From positions 173,435,386 to 173,499,385 of the forward strand of contig NC_057866.1 in the NCBI RefSeq assembly GCF_019393635.1: a stretch of 64,000 bases of DNA, written 5' to 3'. The DNA comes from Dromiciops gliroides. Taxonomy: Eukaryota; Chordata; Mammalia; Microbiotheria; Microbiotheriidae. The position numbers were made by a program, and so were the translations under genes. A model generated the notes under the pieces. The model was not told where the DNA came from. It saw nothing but the letters and a program-made list of their open reading frames with translations, and searched no databases. Below, one piece after another: positions 12,811 to 27,009 of this stretch (its first letter is position 1; each line of letters starts with the position of its first letter).

Positions 12811-13578
12811 CCCCAATGAGCTGGAGGAAGGAAAGCTGGAAGGGTGATAGAATAGATTATTGTTAGCTAAATATATGCATGTATAATTATAAATTTAAAT
12901 TTAAACTATAATTTTAATTGAGTATTTTTTTCTCAAAACATTTTCAACTCTGGACTGGGTTATCCCATGAATTGCCTTTTCCATATTCTATATGGGAAAA
13001 CTGATTTTTAAATTATCATACCTAGTCTACTCTTCAATAGTCAAGTAAAAACTAATTTCCAGGAATCATAATCTTAGTTCGTACCACATGTAAAAGATGA
13101 CATGACATTCCCTAAGCAGAATGATCTTTCTTAGCCTTGTACTCTTTGACACAAAAGACGAAGAGTTATCAGAAGAAATAGTAATATTCCTATCAGTAGG
13201 AAATGTTTTAAAATTATCTTTTATCTTTATCACAATTTGTCACTCTTGTTCCAGTGATTTAGATTTTAAAGTATTTCTCTATTTAAAACATTCAATAAGT
13301 ATGCCAATCTATATATTCATCCTGTCATTAGTGGAAAATATTGAGCCTTCCTGTTAACTTCTACTAGGAATATTGTTTTGATATTAATCCAACTATGGTA
13401 GGTATAACACTTACCATGTTTTATGTAGTCTGGTTTGGCTTCCCTTTAAGGGTGCAGAGGAGTAGTCTTTGGGATTTTGATAGGCCAAGGACAAGGGCTT
13501 GAATGATTGCTTTGATTTCCTTCTTCCCTGAGGCATAGCATGCCCAGCCTATAGGTAATTAGTAATTTGGGAAGTTTT
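12811..13578. other. No gene; unique-looking intergenic DNA
   Basis: Nothing recognised apart from AT-rich runs near 12880-12930. Confidence 0.5.
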
Positions 13579-13740
13579 TTGTTTTTTATTGTTTTTTTTT
13601 TTTTTGTGAGGCAATTGGGATTAAGTAACTTGCCTAGGGTCACACAGCTAGTAAGAGTTAAGTGTCTGAGGCTGGATTTGAACTCAGGTCCTCCTGACTC
13701 CAGGGCCAGTGCTCTATCCACTGTGCCACCTAGCTGCCCT
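13579..13740 (-). mobile_element. Marsupial SINE, antisense
   Basis: Complete copy. TSD TTTGGGAAGTTTT (13566-13578) and TTTGGGATGTTTT (13741-13753), one mismatch. Confidence 0.94.
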
Positions 13741-14030
13741 TTTGGGATGTTTTAGTGGAATTTCCACTGCTCATCAAAAATGGCCAAGTGATAAACATGA
13801 AGTGAGATGTAGAACAGAATTTTACTTAAATGTAATTAGGAATTATATCCTTTTTTAATCAGCACAAACAAGAGGATTTAAAAAAAATACATTTAATGAC
13901 TTATGAGTATCTAATTGCATTCTATTCCTGATCATGAATCACTGGACTTGCCTGAGCTGGGTCTGGCCCAGTATATTAGCAAATTATATAATCCATCATC
14001 TTGCCAACAAACATATCAAGGAGATTTTTT

Positions 14031-14235
14031 TCAAATACTTTGCACACACACTATAAACATATATGTATGTATGTACATATATATGTATATAATTGTCAAA
14101 TACTTTGTTAACACACATACTTTTGTTCTCTATGTAGCACTAATGTATGTATATATATATACATATATATGTATATATGTCTCAAATATTTTGTTAACAT
14201 ATGAATGTATATGTGTGTTAGCAAAGTATTTGACA
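14031..14235. repeat. AT-rich direct and inverted repeat block
   Basis: The unit TCAAATACTTTG occurs at 14031, 14097 and, as TCAAATATTTTG, at 14182. The copy at 14094-14119 reappears inverted at 14210-14235 with 25 of 26 bases complementary. The spacer is TATG/TA microsatellite. Confidence 0.85.
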
Positions 14236-14309
14236 GAAACTCGTGAAATTCAATCCTATGATTTTCATTAATGGAAACTCATTTTCTTTAATTTATAGTC
14301 TTTGAAAGT

Positions 14310-14412
14310 TACCTGGGGCACGAAAAGGTTAAGTAATTTGCCAATGTCCACATAGCTAGTGTTTGTGTTAGATGGGACTCAAACTCCAAGACCTGGCCTC
14401 TATGCACCATGG
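14310..14412 (-). mobile_element. Diverged MIR, antisense
   Basis: AAAAGGTTAAGTAATTTGCC, CACATAGCTAGTG, then a decayed head GGGACTCAAACTCC. Confidence 0.65.
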
Positions 14413-14924
14413 AATGCTTGGATGAATAATAGATGTGTTGTCCAGACATTTTTTGGATATACCAATATAATAACAAAAGAAAAAAATGGAAGGATCTGGA
14501 AAATATTACATAGGGATCCATTGAAGAAATTGAGGAATTTTAGCCAGCAAAAAGGGGTGAAATAAAGCCTTATTTTTGTATATTTGAAAATTCATCATAT
14601 AAAAGAGGAATGAAATGTATTTTGTTCATTTCTGGAAGGCAGAACCAAGTCTGGTGGTTGAAAATTAGAGGAAGGCAAATTTTAGTCCAATATAAAAGCA
14701 GTTAAAAATGTAATAAGCTAGCTCATGTAGTGGTGAATTTCCTTATCTCTTGATATGTTCATGAAGAGGCCTTATGTATACCATATCTGACATAAACTAT
14801 AGCTTTCAGACACTATAGCTCACATATAGCACTGTCATCCTTAATTTAGTGAAATAGAAGTAATTTCCACTCATTTTATGGATGAGGAGCTGGGACTTTA
14901 AGAGGATCATAGTGTTGGAATGCC
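14413..14924. other. No gene; intergenic
   Basis: A decayed MIR 3' end is possible near 14860-14900 (CACTCATTTTATGGATGAGG). Otherwise nothing. Confidence 0.45.
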
Positions 14925-15095
14925 TCCTTGTGGTGATATAGTCAAACTGCTTTATTTTACACATGAGGAAACTGAGTCCAAGGGACAGACAGTAAGTAAC
15001 TTGCCAATATCATACCAGGTAGTAGGTAGCAAAACTAAGATAGGAAGCCAGGTCCTATAACTTCAAAAGACAACATTCTCTTTCTACGACACAGG
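14925..15095 (-). mobile_element. MIR, antisense
   Basis: TTTTACACATGAGGAAACTG, then AGTAACTTGCC, CAGGTAGTAGG and a decayed head. Confidence 0.7.
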
Positions 15096-15164
15096 ACAGA
15101 AACAAAGAAATTTCTTCATTGTGTGGGGATTGGGCCAGATGATCCCTTCTAATTCTTAGACTCT

Positions 15165-15282
15165 ATTATTCAATACATTTCATGAAACATCTATAAAGTG
15201 TCTGCAATGTAAGTGGAATTGAGCCAGGTTCTTAAGATACAAAGATAAATAAGACATAAAGCCTGCATTCAAGAAGCTAAAA
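15165..15282 (-). mobile_element. L2 3' end, antisense
   Basis: ATTTCATGAAACATCTATAAAG, then GAGCCAGGTTCTTAAGATAC and GCATTCAAGAAGCT follow the antisense L2 tail. Confidence 0.55.

Positions 15283-15283
<1 letters not shown>

Positions 15284-15325
<42 letters not shown>
15284..15325. repeat. (GT)n microsatellite
   Basis: About 20 uninterrupted GT dinucleotides. Confidence 0.97.
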
Positions 15326-15801
15326 TGCAATGGAGATTGAAGTAAGTTCAAAGAAGAATTCAGGAAAAGGCCTGTGAAAAATTTTAAAGGGAGATCATTT
15401 TCACCTGGAGATGTAGAAGGATGATCAAGTTGAAGGTGCTTCCCTCAGTTAATGAGTCAATGAACTCTATTAATCATCAGACAGAAAACAATATTTGCAC
15501 ACATATTGGTGAAATTCAGATCAAGGAAATAAGGACCCATTTTAGTGCTGGTATTTTAAAGCAAATTTAAAAAATCTTTATTTCAAAAAAGAGATTAAAC
15601 TACACTGTATAAATCTAAATTTTATATCATTACCAATTCCACTACTTCCTGCTTACAAACACATTTTTTTCTGATGATTTCATTTTTAAGTCACAACAAA
15701 GGTGGAATGCATAGACTAATTTCTTCCATTTCTATCATCCCTGTTAAGTAACTGTACAACTTCAGGGGAATGGCCAACAACTCAGCTAACATCTGCAATT
15801 C

Positions 15802-15817
15802 AACAGCAGAGGGCGCA
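15802..15817 (+). promoter_or_regulatory. Candidate CTCF motif
   Basis: AACAGCAGAGGGCGCA resembles the CTCF core CCAGCAGGGGGCGCT, with the key GCAG and GGGCGC blocks intact. It lies 2.7 kb upstream of the GRIA2 ATG in repeat-poor DNA. Confidence 0.45.
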
Positions 15818-16534
15818 AAGTAGGGAACTCTTCCCTGGCATTTTTATAGGTGATAAGAAGTATACTTCACCTAAATATTTTGATTTTCTTAGATTTGTAT
15901 TAAGGCTTTGAATTTTAATAGTAAAAACCCGTGAGGTATATATGTTGTTGTCTCAAGAAGTTGTGGTGTTTTTCAGCATTTGAAAAAAGTATCTTAAATG
16001 ATTAAGATGCAGGTCTTAATTTTTGTCATATTTGCATAACTCATTTGCTTCAGTAAAAATGAACTTATTATGCTTGAAATGGCAATACTTCATAGCTGAC
16101 TTGAGATCAAATATATTCTATTTAAAAGACTAACAATGAATTTCAGAGGTTTCTTTTTATAACAACTTAGGATAATGATGTTAGTATAATTGAAGAGAAG
16201 TCATTAAATATTAAAAATGTATACTTAAATAACTTTAAATGGATACTGAAACTTCAATAATTTACTAGTTGAGGGACATATTGAATGGATTTTTAAAATT
16301 ATAAGTTAATTTTTATTTGGATGATTATGCCATATTTCTCCAAGCACTTTTCTTTTTTTCTAACTCCTTTCAAATGCATTCATTAATTCATTTTTTAATG
16401 AAACATTTTCTATTAGTCCGACAATTCTGATTTTCTTCTTAAAAGAAAAGGATTTAATTAATTTTGACCTGTATAGCACATATGCCCTGGGGAATTTTAA
16501 TATGCAAATGCTATTTTATTCCAAAGGCTCACAT

Positions 16535-16615
16535 AATAGAATCACAGACTGCTGGAACTAGAGGGAACCTAATGATCATCTAGTCCACACTCTATGTTAC
16601 AGAGGTATTTTTCAA
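16535..16615 (-). mobile_element. MIR3/THER-type fragment
   Basis: AGAATCACAGACTGCTGGAA, then AGAGGGAACCTAATGATCATC and TAGTCCACACT; a common mammalian SINE terminus. Confidence 0.5.
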
Positions 16616-17807
16616 CAGGCTATTGGTAGATCCTGACCTCTATTAAAAGCAGACAAAAATAGAAGGGGAAAAATACAGTAATGGGTATGGCAAAAACACA
16701 AAAATGAGGCCTAGCAAAATAAATTAGTAGCATTTTAGGATTTCGCCTTTCTTCCAGTTATAAAGGCCCAGGGTTCCCTTTGTCAATGTGATTAAGAAAA
16801 CCGCTACCAAGCCACCCGTATTTGCTGACTCTTCAAGGAGGCTTGGGCTAAAAAAAAAAATTCCTGGTTAAAGTTTCCAGAAAGGAAGTGTAGGAATTTC
16901 TTGATGAAAACTCAAAGACCCTTGACTCCAACCAGAAAAAGTTTTTGTTTCTCCTGAAACATTATTTTAGTTGTGGAATTACAGTTTCACCCCCCCCCCC
17001 TTCCCCCTAGCTATTCTCCAAACTACCTAGAGCAGAGGGGATATCCCATATCAGCTCACAGTCACGAGTTCTTCACACTCTACATAATAATAGTCCTGGT
17101 TCTCCAGGACTGCCGATGTTCCCCCAGATTTCTAGCTTAGGTTCTCTGCACTTTCTTATATGCTCTTCCTCTAATGTGCTGTTTCCTCAGCCCTCCCCTT
17201 TTCATCGTGGGGAGTAATGTACTTCTAGGAAGAAAGATTGGCTTCATTCTCGTCCACACTTACAGGTCGCAAGGAGTCCTGCAGTGAGAGCTGCAAGACA
17301 GAAGCCAATATGCGATGTGGTTCTGGAACTCCGCATTTCATACTGTAAGGAATATGCTTTAAAGAAAGAAAAGACTTGCAGTTGTCTTATCCCATATATA
17401 AAGAGTTCGAGAAAAGCTTCCCGTCTGCCTTTTCCCTTCCAATAAGGATCAGCCCTTGAAGAACAGACTTTCTGTTTGTCTAGGACTCTTGCCTGCACAG
17501 AGAATATATTATAATTTACATCTTGGGTATTTTTAAATTGTGAATTTTGTTCTTGATTCTGATTTTCGGATACCTGGAGAAGGGGACAGACAATAACAAA
17601 AACGACAAAACAGTCCCCCCCCCCAATTTTTTTGTTGGTCTTTAAACTTAACCATTCGTTGGGCATAGACTGGATTATGTGTAAATAGATTTAACGCAGC
17701 TGAGGCAGAAGGGTTATCAACTAAATACTGCAAACTGCAAGGCGCGGTTTCAAACCGCTGGAATCTTTGCTTTGGAACTGGGACTCGCAGCTTTTGGGAT
17801 AGCGGGT

Positions 17808-17859
17808 TCTTCCCTCCCTTCCCCCCTCCCCTTTCTTTCCTTTCCTTTCTTTCCTTTTT
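17808..17859 (+). repeat. Polypyrimidine tract upstream of the GRIA2 promoter
   Basis: About 50 bases of almost pure C/T (TTCTTCCCTCCCTTCCCCCC and following CTTT runs). It could form triplex DNA; function unknown. Confidence 0.8.
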
Positions 17860-17928
17860 GTATTTTATTAAAAAATTTTTTTTAAAGCTTTGCTGCAGAT
17901 CCTGTGGATGCTTAATTGCTATGCTTGT

Positions 17929-17949
17929 GGCGCTGTCCTCGGTTCTGAA
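17929..17949 (-). promoter_or_regulatory. GRIA2: RE1/NRSE (REST-binding element) of GRIA2
   Basis: Read on the minus strand, the left half is TTCAGAACC and the right half is GGACAGCGCC, separated by GA. This matches 18 of 21 positions of the RE1 consensus as I know it, with canonical half-site spacing. It lies about 600 bp upstream of the ATG, just before the inferred start-site cluster. REST repression of GluA2 in non-neuronal cells, and after ischaemia in neurons, is established in rodents. The site is therefore expected to restrict expression to neurons. Confidence 0.88.
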
Positions 17950-18000
17950 CCTTCCTAGGGTCTTAGAGTGGCTTCAGTGGCAGCTGCTCTGCTAGTGAGA

Positions 18001-18006
18001 GGGCGG
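18001..18006 (+). promoter_or_regulatory. GRIA2: GC box (Sp1-type core GGGCGG)
   Basis: A GGGCGG core in the context GAGGGCGGCC, about 55 bp downstream of the RE1. Sp1 sites are known in the rodent GRIA2 promoter. A six-base core is weak evidence alone; the position supports it. Confidence 0.5.
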
Positions 18007-18126
18007 CCACCACAGTGGAGGCAGAGCTCCTGTCCAAGTGTGGTGAAGCCCTGCTCTAGGAACTGCGTGGGGTGAGCAAAAGGAGGGGTGGTGGGGAGAA
18101 GCGCGCTCCCGCCGGCTTTTGCGAGT

Positions 18127-18138
18127 CGCGCACGCGCG
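18127..18138 (+). promoter_or_regulatory. GRIA2: NRF-1 binding palindrome
   Basis: CGCGCACGCGCG fits the NRF-1 consensus YGCGCAYGCGCR at every position. It sits next to the inferred start sites. NRF-1 control of Gria2, coupling receptor expression to energy metabolism, is reported in rodents, so conservation in a marsupial is plausible. Confidence 0.75.
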
Positions 18139-18167
18139 CCTGGGACTGCCTGCCTCTCTGTGACTTG

Positions 18168-18190
18168 TCTGTATGTGTGCGTGTGTGTGG
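18168..18190 (+). repeat. GRIA2: Short imperfect GU repeat in the GRIA2 5'UTR
   Basis: TCTGTATGTGTGCGTGTGTG plus TGG. In rodent GRIA2 a GU-rich repeat at this place represses translation, as established by leader-mutation studies. The copy here is short, about 20 bases, and is interrupted by A and C. Confidence 0.7.
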
Positions 18191-18238
18191 AAAGAGGGAG
18201 AAGAGAACGAGAGCGAGCAAGAGAGGGTGAGTGTGTGA
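18173..18238 (+). other. GRIA2: Upstream ORF 1 in the GRIA2 leader (21 codons)
   Basis: The ATG lies inside the GU repeat, and the frame runs through a Glu/Arg/Ser-rich stretch to TGA at 18236-18238. It is present in the transcript only if transcription starts upstream of 18173. Confidence 0.55.
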
Positions 18239-18242
18239 GTGC

Positions 18243-18248
18243 ATGTGA
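18243..18248 (+). other. GRIA2: Minimal start-stop upstream ORF (ATG TGA)
   Basis: An ATG directly followed by TGA, five bases after uORF 1 stops. Start-stop elements can stall initiating ribosomes; any effect here is inference. Confidence 0.5.
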
Positions 18249-18442
18249 GTGTGCTGAACGTACTGAGGCACCCGGACCACAGCAGCAGCACCACTGAAAA
18301 CTGCATTCAACCATTTCTTCTGACTTCTGGAGCTGGGACAACGATCAGATTAGCAGCAGCCACCAGCAGTAGCTGTGACAAGGGGCTCCCCTGCCTCCAC
18401 TTCGAGGTTTTTTGGGGCTTGGTGCTAAATTGGTCTCTCAAA

Positions 18443-18457
18443 ATGCAGAGGATCTAA
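18443..18457 (+). other. GRIA2: Upstream ORF of four codons (MQRI)
   Basis: ATG CAG AGG ATC TAA, with A at -3. The same short frame is in the placental leader as I recall it, which suggests conservation. Confidence 0.6.
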
Positions 18458-22029
<3,572 letters not shown>

Positions 22030-22240
22030 CTGGAGTCAAAAGACCTGCATTTTAGGCCTTTGTCTTCTATCTGACCTCAGACAAGTAATTTAACTTCTCC
22101 AAACATAATAATAATAGCTTTATTTCTTCATCTGTAAAATGGTAATAATTATATTGCCCTAGTAAAATCATAGTATAGATGTAAATTTTAAATCAGTAAA
22201 ATATATGAAGTACTTTGTAAATTAGAAAAGCCAAATAGTT
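22030..22240 (+). mobile_element. MIR, sense
   Basis: CTGACCTCAGACAAGTAATT, TAACTTCTCC, TTCTTCATCTGTAAAATGGT and AAGTACTTTGTAAAT follow MIR order. A second MIR 3' end follows at about 22270-22350. Confidence 0.7.
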
Positions 22241-22974
22241 ACGATATGTTATTATTACTTAAGTTTTTTGAACCTTAAATTCTTCATTTGTAAAATGTGG
22301 ATAATAATACCAGTTATTAATGTCATAGGATTGCTTTGAAGATCTGATTAGATAGAATATAAGAATAGGGAATGGGACTAGATCTGGGAGTGGAACTCCC
22401 AGATACGGAAACTCTCTTTGCTGATGTAGTTGGACACCTCTGCAATTTATGATCTTAAAGAACTACCAAGAGCATTTAAATGATTTTCATAGGGTGATAT
22501 AACCTGTATATGTCAGAGGTAGAACTTGAAATGTGGTCTTTTTCTTTTCAAGGCTGACTCTTTTTACTTTTTGCCATGTTGCCAAATTCAAATACTAAGC
22601 CAAAGACTAGAGTGGAATGCAAGGTAATGTTAAGAAAATTATATAGGCTTACCACATGGACTCTTGACCCATTTAATCATGACCAAAATTCATCAAAACC
22701 TCTCATTTCAGTGTGGTTCTCTTCCTAATGTACCCATCCTGCAATTAATTAATTTTTGCTCATGATACAGTTGAAGTAGAGTCAATCAACATTCATGATT
22801 TCAACTAATACAATTCTAGTTCCACTTTATTCTAGAAAGTGAAGGAATTTTTCTTTCTGTTTTCATTTAAAAAAATTATATAGCATGTAAAGAAGTACTT
22901 ATTCCCACAATATAAAAAAAAGACAAAGCTCATAGTACCTCAATGCATACAATATTAGGATCATATGATTTAAA

Positions 22975-23085
22975 AGTGGCAAGCACTATAATGGTTATCA
23001 TGGCTAATCTCCTTATTTTACAAATGAGAAAACTGAGGCCAAGGAAGATGAAGTGACTTGCCCAACATTCCACAGAATATCAAGG
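22975..23085 (-). mobile_element. MIR, antisense fragment
   Basis: CTTATTTTACAAATGAGAAAAC, then TGAGGCCAAGG and GAAGTGACTTGCCC. Confidence 0.7.
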
Positions 23086-24939
23086 TTTATATGGCATATT
23101 TCTGTTCTTTCTTTCTTTTTTTTTAGCAGATGAGTTCTTTTAATTATGGCATATCTTATTTAATTCAATTTATATGGAATACCAGATTGAAAATTTTTTC
23201 AGTTAGTCCAGACTAAAAAGGCACTAACATAAGGAGCCAACAAGATCAAGAGTGTGGCTAGAAAAATTAAACAAAGAGATTACATTTATTTGTTTTTCTA
23301 TTTATTCATTTATTTTCGAGTAAGTGTCATATATGATTTACTCTGAAACATGTCAATTCCTATCCTTCTCTTTAACTTTCATACTGGGAAGAATACAGTT
23401 ACCTATTTTTAAAAAAAGGCACCCATTTGTTATCTGTTATTTCACTGATTACCTGCAGGAAAAAAAATCTTTTTCAATTTTATTTTTATGTCTACTTCTA
23501 TTTCTACTTTGATAGATTTCCCCTACACCCTTTATATCATTCACAAAATGTAATTTTATTTTCAGAATGTATTTGTAAACATTTTCAGATGTGTGTCTTG
23601 TATGCTCAGCATACAAATTCAATAGTATTATTACTGAAAAGTTACTTCTAAAACCATTGCTGTATTCTTTATTTTTTTAAACCTTTTGGAATATCCATCT
23701 CACCCTCCTATATAGCTAATATCCTTCACACATTGCTTACAATTTGTTATTTATCAAGAATATTTTCATAGTGAAACATAGGTATACTTATTTACATTAG
23801 CTATTGATAGTTGTCCCTTAAATATTTGAATTTTTATGAAAGCATTGTCCTAAATCTTGACATATTCAGCCATATCACTAATCAAACTCAATTAAGTGCA
23901 ACAGATAAGAGCAAACTTTGGAGGTGAAGGATAAACATTTCTCTGCTTTGGCAATTATAGGATGATGATCTCATTAATTTAAAAAAAAAGGACTTTTGAA
24001 AGCAACATTTTATGAAAAAAACTACAACCCTGTACAATGTCAGGTATGATGATATTTCTGAGAATATAACATAATGGAACCAATCTACTCCAATCAAAAT
24101 AAGCAAACAATCACTTAATTCTCTCCTGATTTAAAAAAAAACAACACAAATATCTAAGGTCATTGAAAAGATAATTTTCTATTTCAAATTCATAGAACAA
24201 AATTTATTGTGGAGAATGTAAAATTACAGACATGGAAAAATCAAAATCAATTTTGTCTGACTTTTTTCTCTACACCAGCAGATGGAGATATAGGAGAAAA
24301 TATTGCATTCCGCATATAACTATCACACACAGACCCAAATGATGTTGCTAGTGCACACACAGAGCTCAAATTATGAAATATGATCAGCGAGAAAACCTGG
24401 ATATAAGTTAGTCTATTTTAAATGTCCATTTAAAAATTAAAAAAAATACATGTTAGAAAAAGAGCATTAAAACTGGAAAAGAAAACTAGACACAGATGCC
24501 TAAGATTTAAATTTTCTGATGAACTCATTTCCCTTCAAAATTAGATTCAGTACAGGACTAACATCAATAGCTATTGCAACTTGTTTTCAGGTTAGAAAAT
24601 AATTTCTGTTTCAATATATCCAGCAGGTGGGGTTATTCTATGAAGTGGGGCTAGTTAGAACCACATCCTTGGTCACTGGTTGGGGAGGTGACATAAAGCA
24701 CACTGGGAATATGGATATTATGTGAAAAGAGACTTTGTATAGGTGGGTTGGTACTAGAAGGTACCTAGAACATACATGCCAATTAAGAAAGAGATCATTT
24801 AGATTTTTAAAAAAGAACTAAAAAGGGTATGTCTGTAAATAGGATACCTAAAAAGATGTTGATAAATTTTATTTTTGACTCATAAAATATTGCTGTTGAA
24901 GAAGGCTATACTTCATTTTTAACTCTATACTACATTTCC
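23086..24939. other. No exon; AT-rich intron
   Basis: Unique-looking. CCAGCAGGTGGGG (24620-24632) partly resembles a CTCF core but lacks the GGC step. Nothing else recognised. Confidence 0.45.
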
Positions 24940-25130
24940 AATGCACTTATCTTATAATGTTATATGTTACAGTTATCTGTGTTTATATCTTATCCCAGAT
25001 TACAGTGTTAACTATATGAGTGCAGGGATAATCTCCCCTCTAAATTTATTCATTTTATCACCTCCACCACCCAAGACAGTATATTGTATGCCATGGGTTC
25101 CAAATAAATATTTGGTGAATGCATGATTTC
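24940..25130 (+). mobile_element. L2 3' end, sense
   Basis: AGTGCAGGGATAATCTCCCC and AATAAATATTTGGTGAATGC parallel the L2 tail (gagggcagggactgt ... aataaatgcttgttga). Confidence 0.55.
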
Positions 25131-25364
25131 AATTCAAATCTCAAAGCATTGATTAACAGACATTAGGGATACAAGAATGAAAGTGAAACTTACATATTGC
25201 CAGGGGAAAACAAAACATATACCAATAAACAAATAAATAATCTTATACACAAATAATGAATTTTGTAAATGCCCAACAGCACTGAATTTAATTTAAACAT
25301 TTAATCATGGAATATCTATTTATAACTGGATTATTTGCAAATAAACTTAAAAGCCTTATGAATT

Positions 25365-25465
25365 CTAAGATATATATGTATACATGTAGATAAATGTTAT
25401 ATGTGTATATGTGTGTATACATCAGTATATATTTGTCAATATATGTTACATACATATATTTATAT
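25365..25465. repeat. TATG/TACA low-complexity patch
   Basis: Interrupted TATATG and TACATA units. Confidence 0.75.
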
Positions 25466-25479
25466 TTGTGACAATTTTC

Positions 25480-26030
25480 TAGATGATGCTGGTGCCATTG
25501 ACAAGTAAGATCAGAAACACTAGAACTGTAAGAAATCTTATAGACCATCTAGTTTAATCCTCTTATGTACAATGTACACGAGTAAACTGAAGCCTAGTGA
25601 GCTTAGAAGAATTGATCTAGGTCACATGGGTAGCAATGAGTAGAGTTTGGTCTCAAATGTTGATCCATAAATATCACATCCTATGGTCTTTAGAAATGAG
25701 TATGGGGGGCAGCTAGATGGCAGAATGAATAAAGCACCAGCCCTGGATTCAGGAGTATCTGAGTTCAAATCTGGCCTCAGACACTTAACACTTACTAGCT
25801 GTATGACCTTGGGCAAGTCACTTTACCCCAATTGCCTCACCAAAAAAAAAAAATGAAATTAGTATGGTTTACTGTAAGTGAACAGTTTTCCTTTTAAGGA
25901 ATTAAAAAAAAATAGACCCCCCAGGTCTTCTATAACTTAATTTTTATTTGTGTATTTGTTAACTTCTTCCCCTATCCCCATAGAAGTTACAATTCCACAA
26001 AATATGTTCAAGCTTCTATTTTATTATATA
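25480..26030. repeat. Duplicated segment, copy A (split by a SINE)
   Basis: Shares order and sequence with 27866-28240: GATGATGCTGGTGCCATT, AGATCAGAAAC, ATCACATCCTATGG, TTTTCCTTTTAAGGAATTAA, AGGTCTTCTATA. A SINE (25706-25854) interrupts this copy only. Confidence 0.75.
25706..25854 (+). mobile_element. Marsupial SINE, sense, inside duplicated segment A
   Basis: Full copy with head GGGGGCAGCTAGATGG, CORE and poly(A). TSD GAAATGAGTATGG (25693-25705) and GAAATTAGTATGG (25855-25867). It is absent from the paired segment, which marks a clean insertion. Confidence 0.93.
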
Positions 26031-26608
26031 AATATACACACATAGGCATATACATGCCTGCATGTACATATTATCATACTCAGAGATTATTGGAGGGATT
26101 TGAAAGATCCAGAAGAGTGAGAAGTTATTTCTGTAGTATTCTCAGCACAGAGGTGATATATGTGAGATGTTAGAAATTGAATCTTGCTGGCTCAGGAGGG
26201 GATGAGCATTTCCATTTTAAATCAAGTCTTAGAGCTCTGCAGGGATCATTGCACCATGGCTTTATGACAAGAGGATGCTGATTCATGCTTAAGCCTCAGA
26301 TCTTCACGTTATTACTTCAGTCAATGTTTTTCAAGCTTATGGAATACTAAGAGCCATAAAAAAATGAGGATGAAAAAGCAGGACATTTATTTTCCAACTA
26401 TTGCAGTATAATGTGCTTTTGAATTAACTTTTCAAAAGAAATAAGTTCATTAATGTTTATAAAAAAGGTTTGATTGAGATGCAAATTCTAGTCCAGAAAA
26501 ATATGTTTGAATAAAAAATAGTTTTATGTTTAAAACAATGAGGACAAAGAACATTGAACAAGGCATCAAGATCTCATAGTGCCTCCTAGAAATACTGGAA
26601 TTGTTTTT

Positions 26609-26748
26609 TTTTTGGCAGGGCAATGGGGGTTAAGTGACTTGCCCAGGGTCACACAGCTAGTAAGTGTCAAGTGTCTGAGGCTGGATTTGAACTCAGGTAC
26701 TCCTGAATCCAGGGCCGGTGCTTTATCCACCGTGCCACCTAGCCACCC
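26609..26748 (-). mobile_element. Marsupial SINE, antisense, 14-bp TSD
   Basis: Complete. Perfect TSD CTGGAATTGTTTTT at 26595-26608 and 26749-26762. Confidence 0.95.
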
Positions 26749-27009
26749 CTGGAATTGTTTTTGAAGAACTTGGTAAATTCTATCTCCCCTATCTCTTTTA
26801 ACGTGATTCTTTTAAAGTTTAAGTTAGTGATTTATTTTTTTATTTTAGAAAAGAAATTTTGACCAGCACTACTGAGATGACATGTATTTTGATAATATTG
26901 TTTAGTTACCAAACTTCCATTTTACTTTTTATAAGTGAACCCACAATAACAAAAAAATTCCATTTTCACTTGTTGATTATAATTTTTGAAGTAGAAATTA
27001 CAAATTACA

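Larger units (their letters stand above)
15326..17734. other. Unique GRIA2 5' flank
   Basis: Few repeats compared with the rest of the window. Features seen: a candidate CTCF motif (15802-15817), octamer-like ATTTGCAT near 16029 and ATGCAAAT near 16503, a MIR3/THER-like patch at 16535-16615, and C runs at 16990-17000 and 17616-17624. Distal promoter elements are possible but undefined. Confidence 0.55.
17735..18160 (+). promoter_or_regulatory. GRIA2: GRIA2 proximal promoter, TATA-less and CpG-enriched
   Basis: This is the most CpG-rich stretch of the window; examples are GCGCGG near 17742, GCGCGCTCCCGCCGGC near 18100 and the GCGAGTCGCG block at 18121. No TATA box lies at a sensible distance. 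It contains a polypyrimidine tract (about 17808-17859), an RE1 element, a GC box and an NRF-1 palindrome. Published work on rodent GRIA2 describes a promoter of this design (REST, Sp1 and NRF-1 control, clustered start sites about 0.4 kb upstream of the ATG). The exact start site here is inferred at roughly 18100-18170. Confidence 0.75.

Noticed and set aside
13915..14271. 118-codon frame
   Set aside because: Most of it translates TATG/TACA microsatellite and the inverted-repeat block.
17244..17666. Antisense frame of 140 codons upstream of GRIA2
   Set aside because: It has no recognisable domain or coding bias and overlaps the promoter flank. Chance openness in moderately GC-rich DNA is enough to explain it.
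17955..18341. Overlapping antisense frames of 84-128 codons over the GRIA2 promoter and leader
   Set aside because: Three frames are open at once through CpG-rich and GT/GA-rich sequence, and the peptides are low in complexity. They are not genes.
24620..24632. CCAGCAGGTGGGG as a CTCF site
   Set aside because: The GGC step of the core is missing and flanking positions do not fit; too weak to list.
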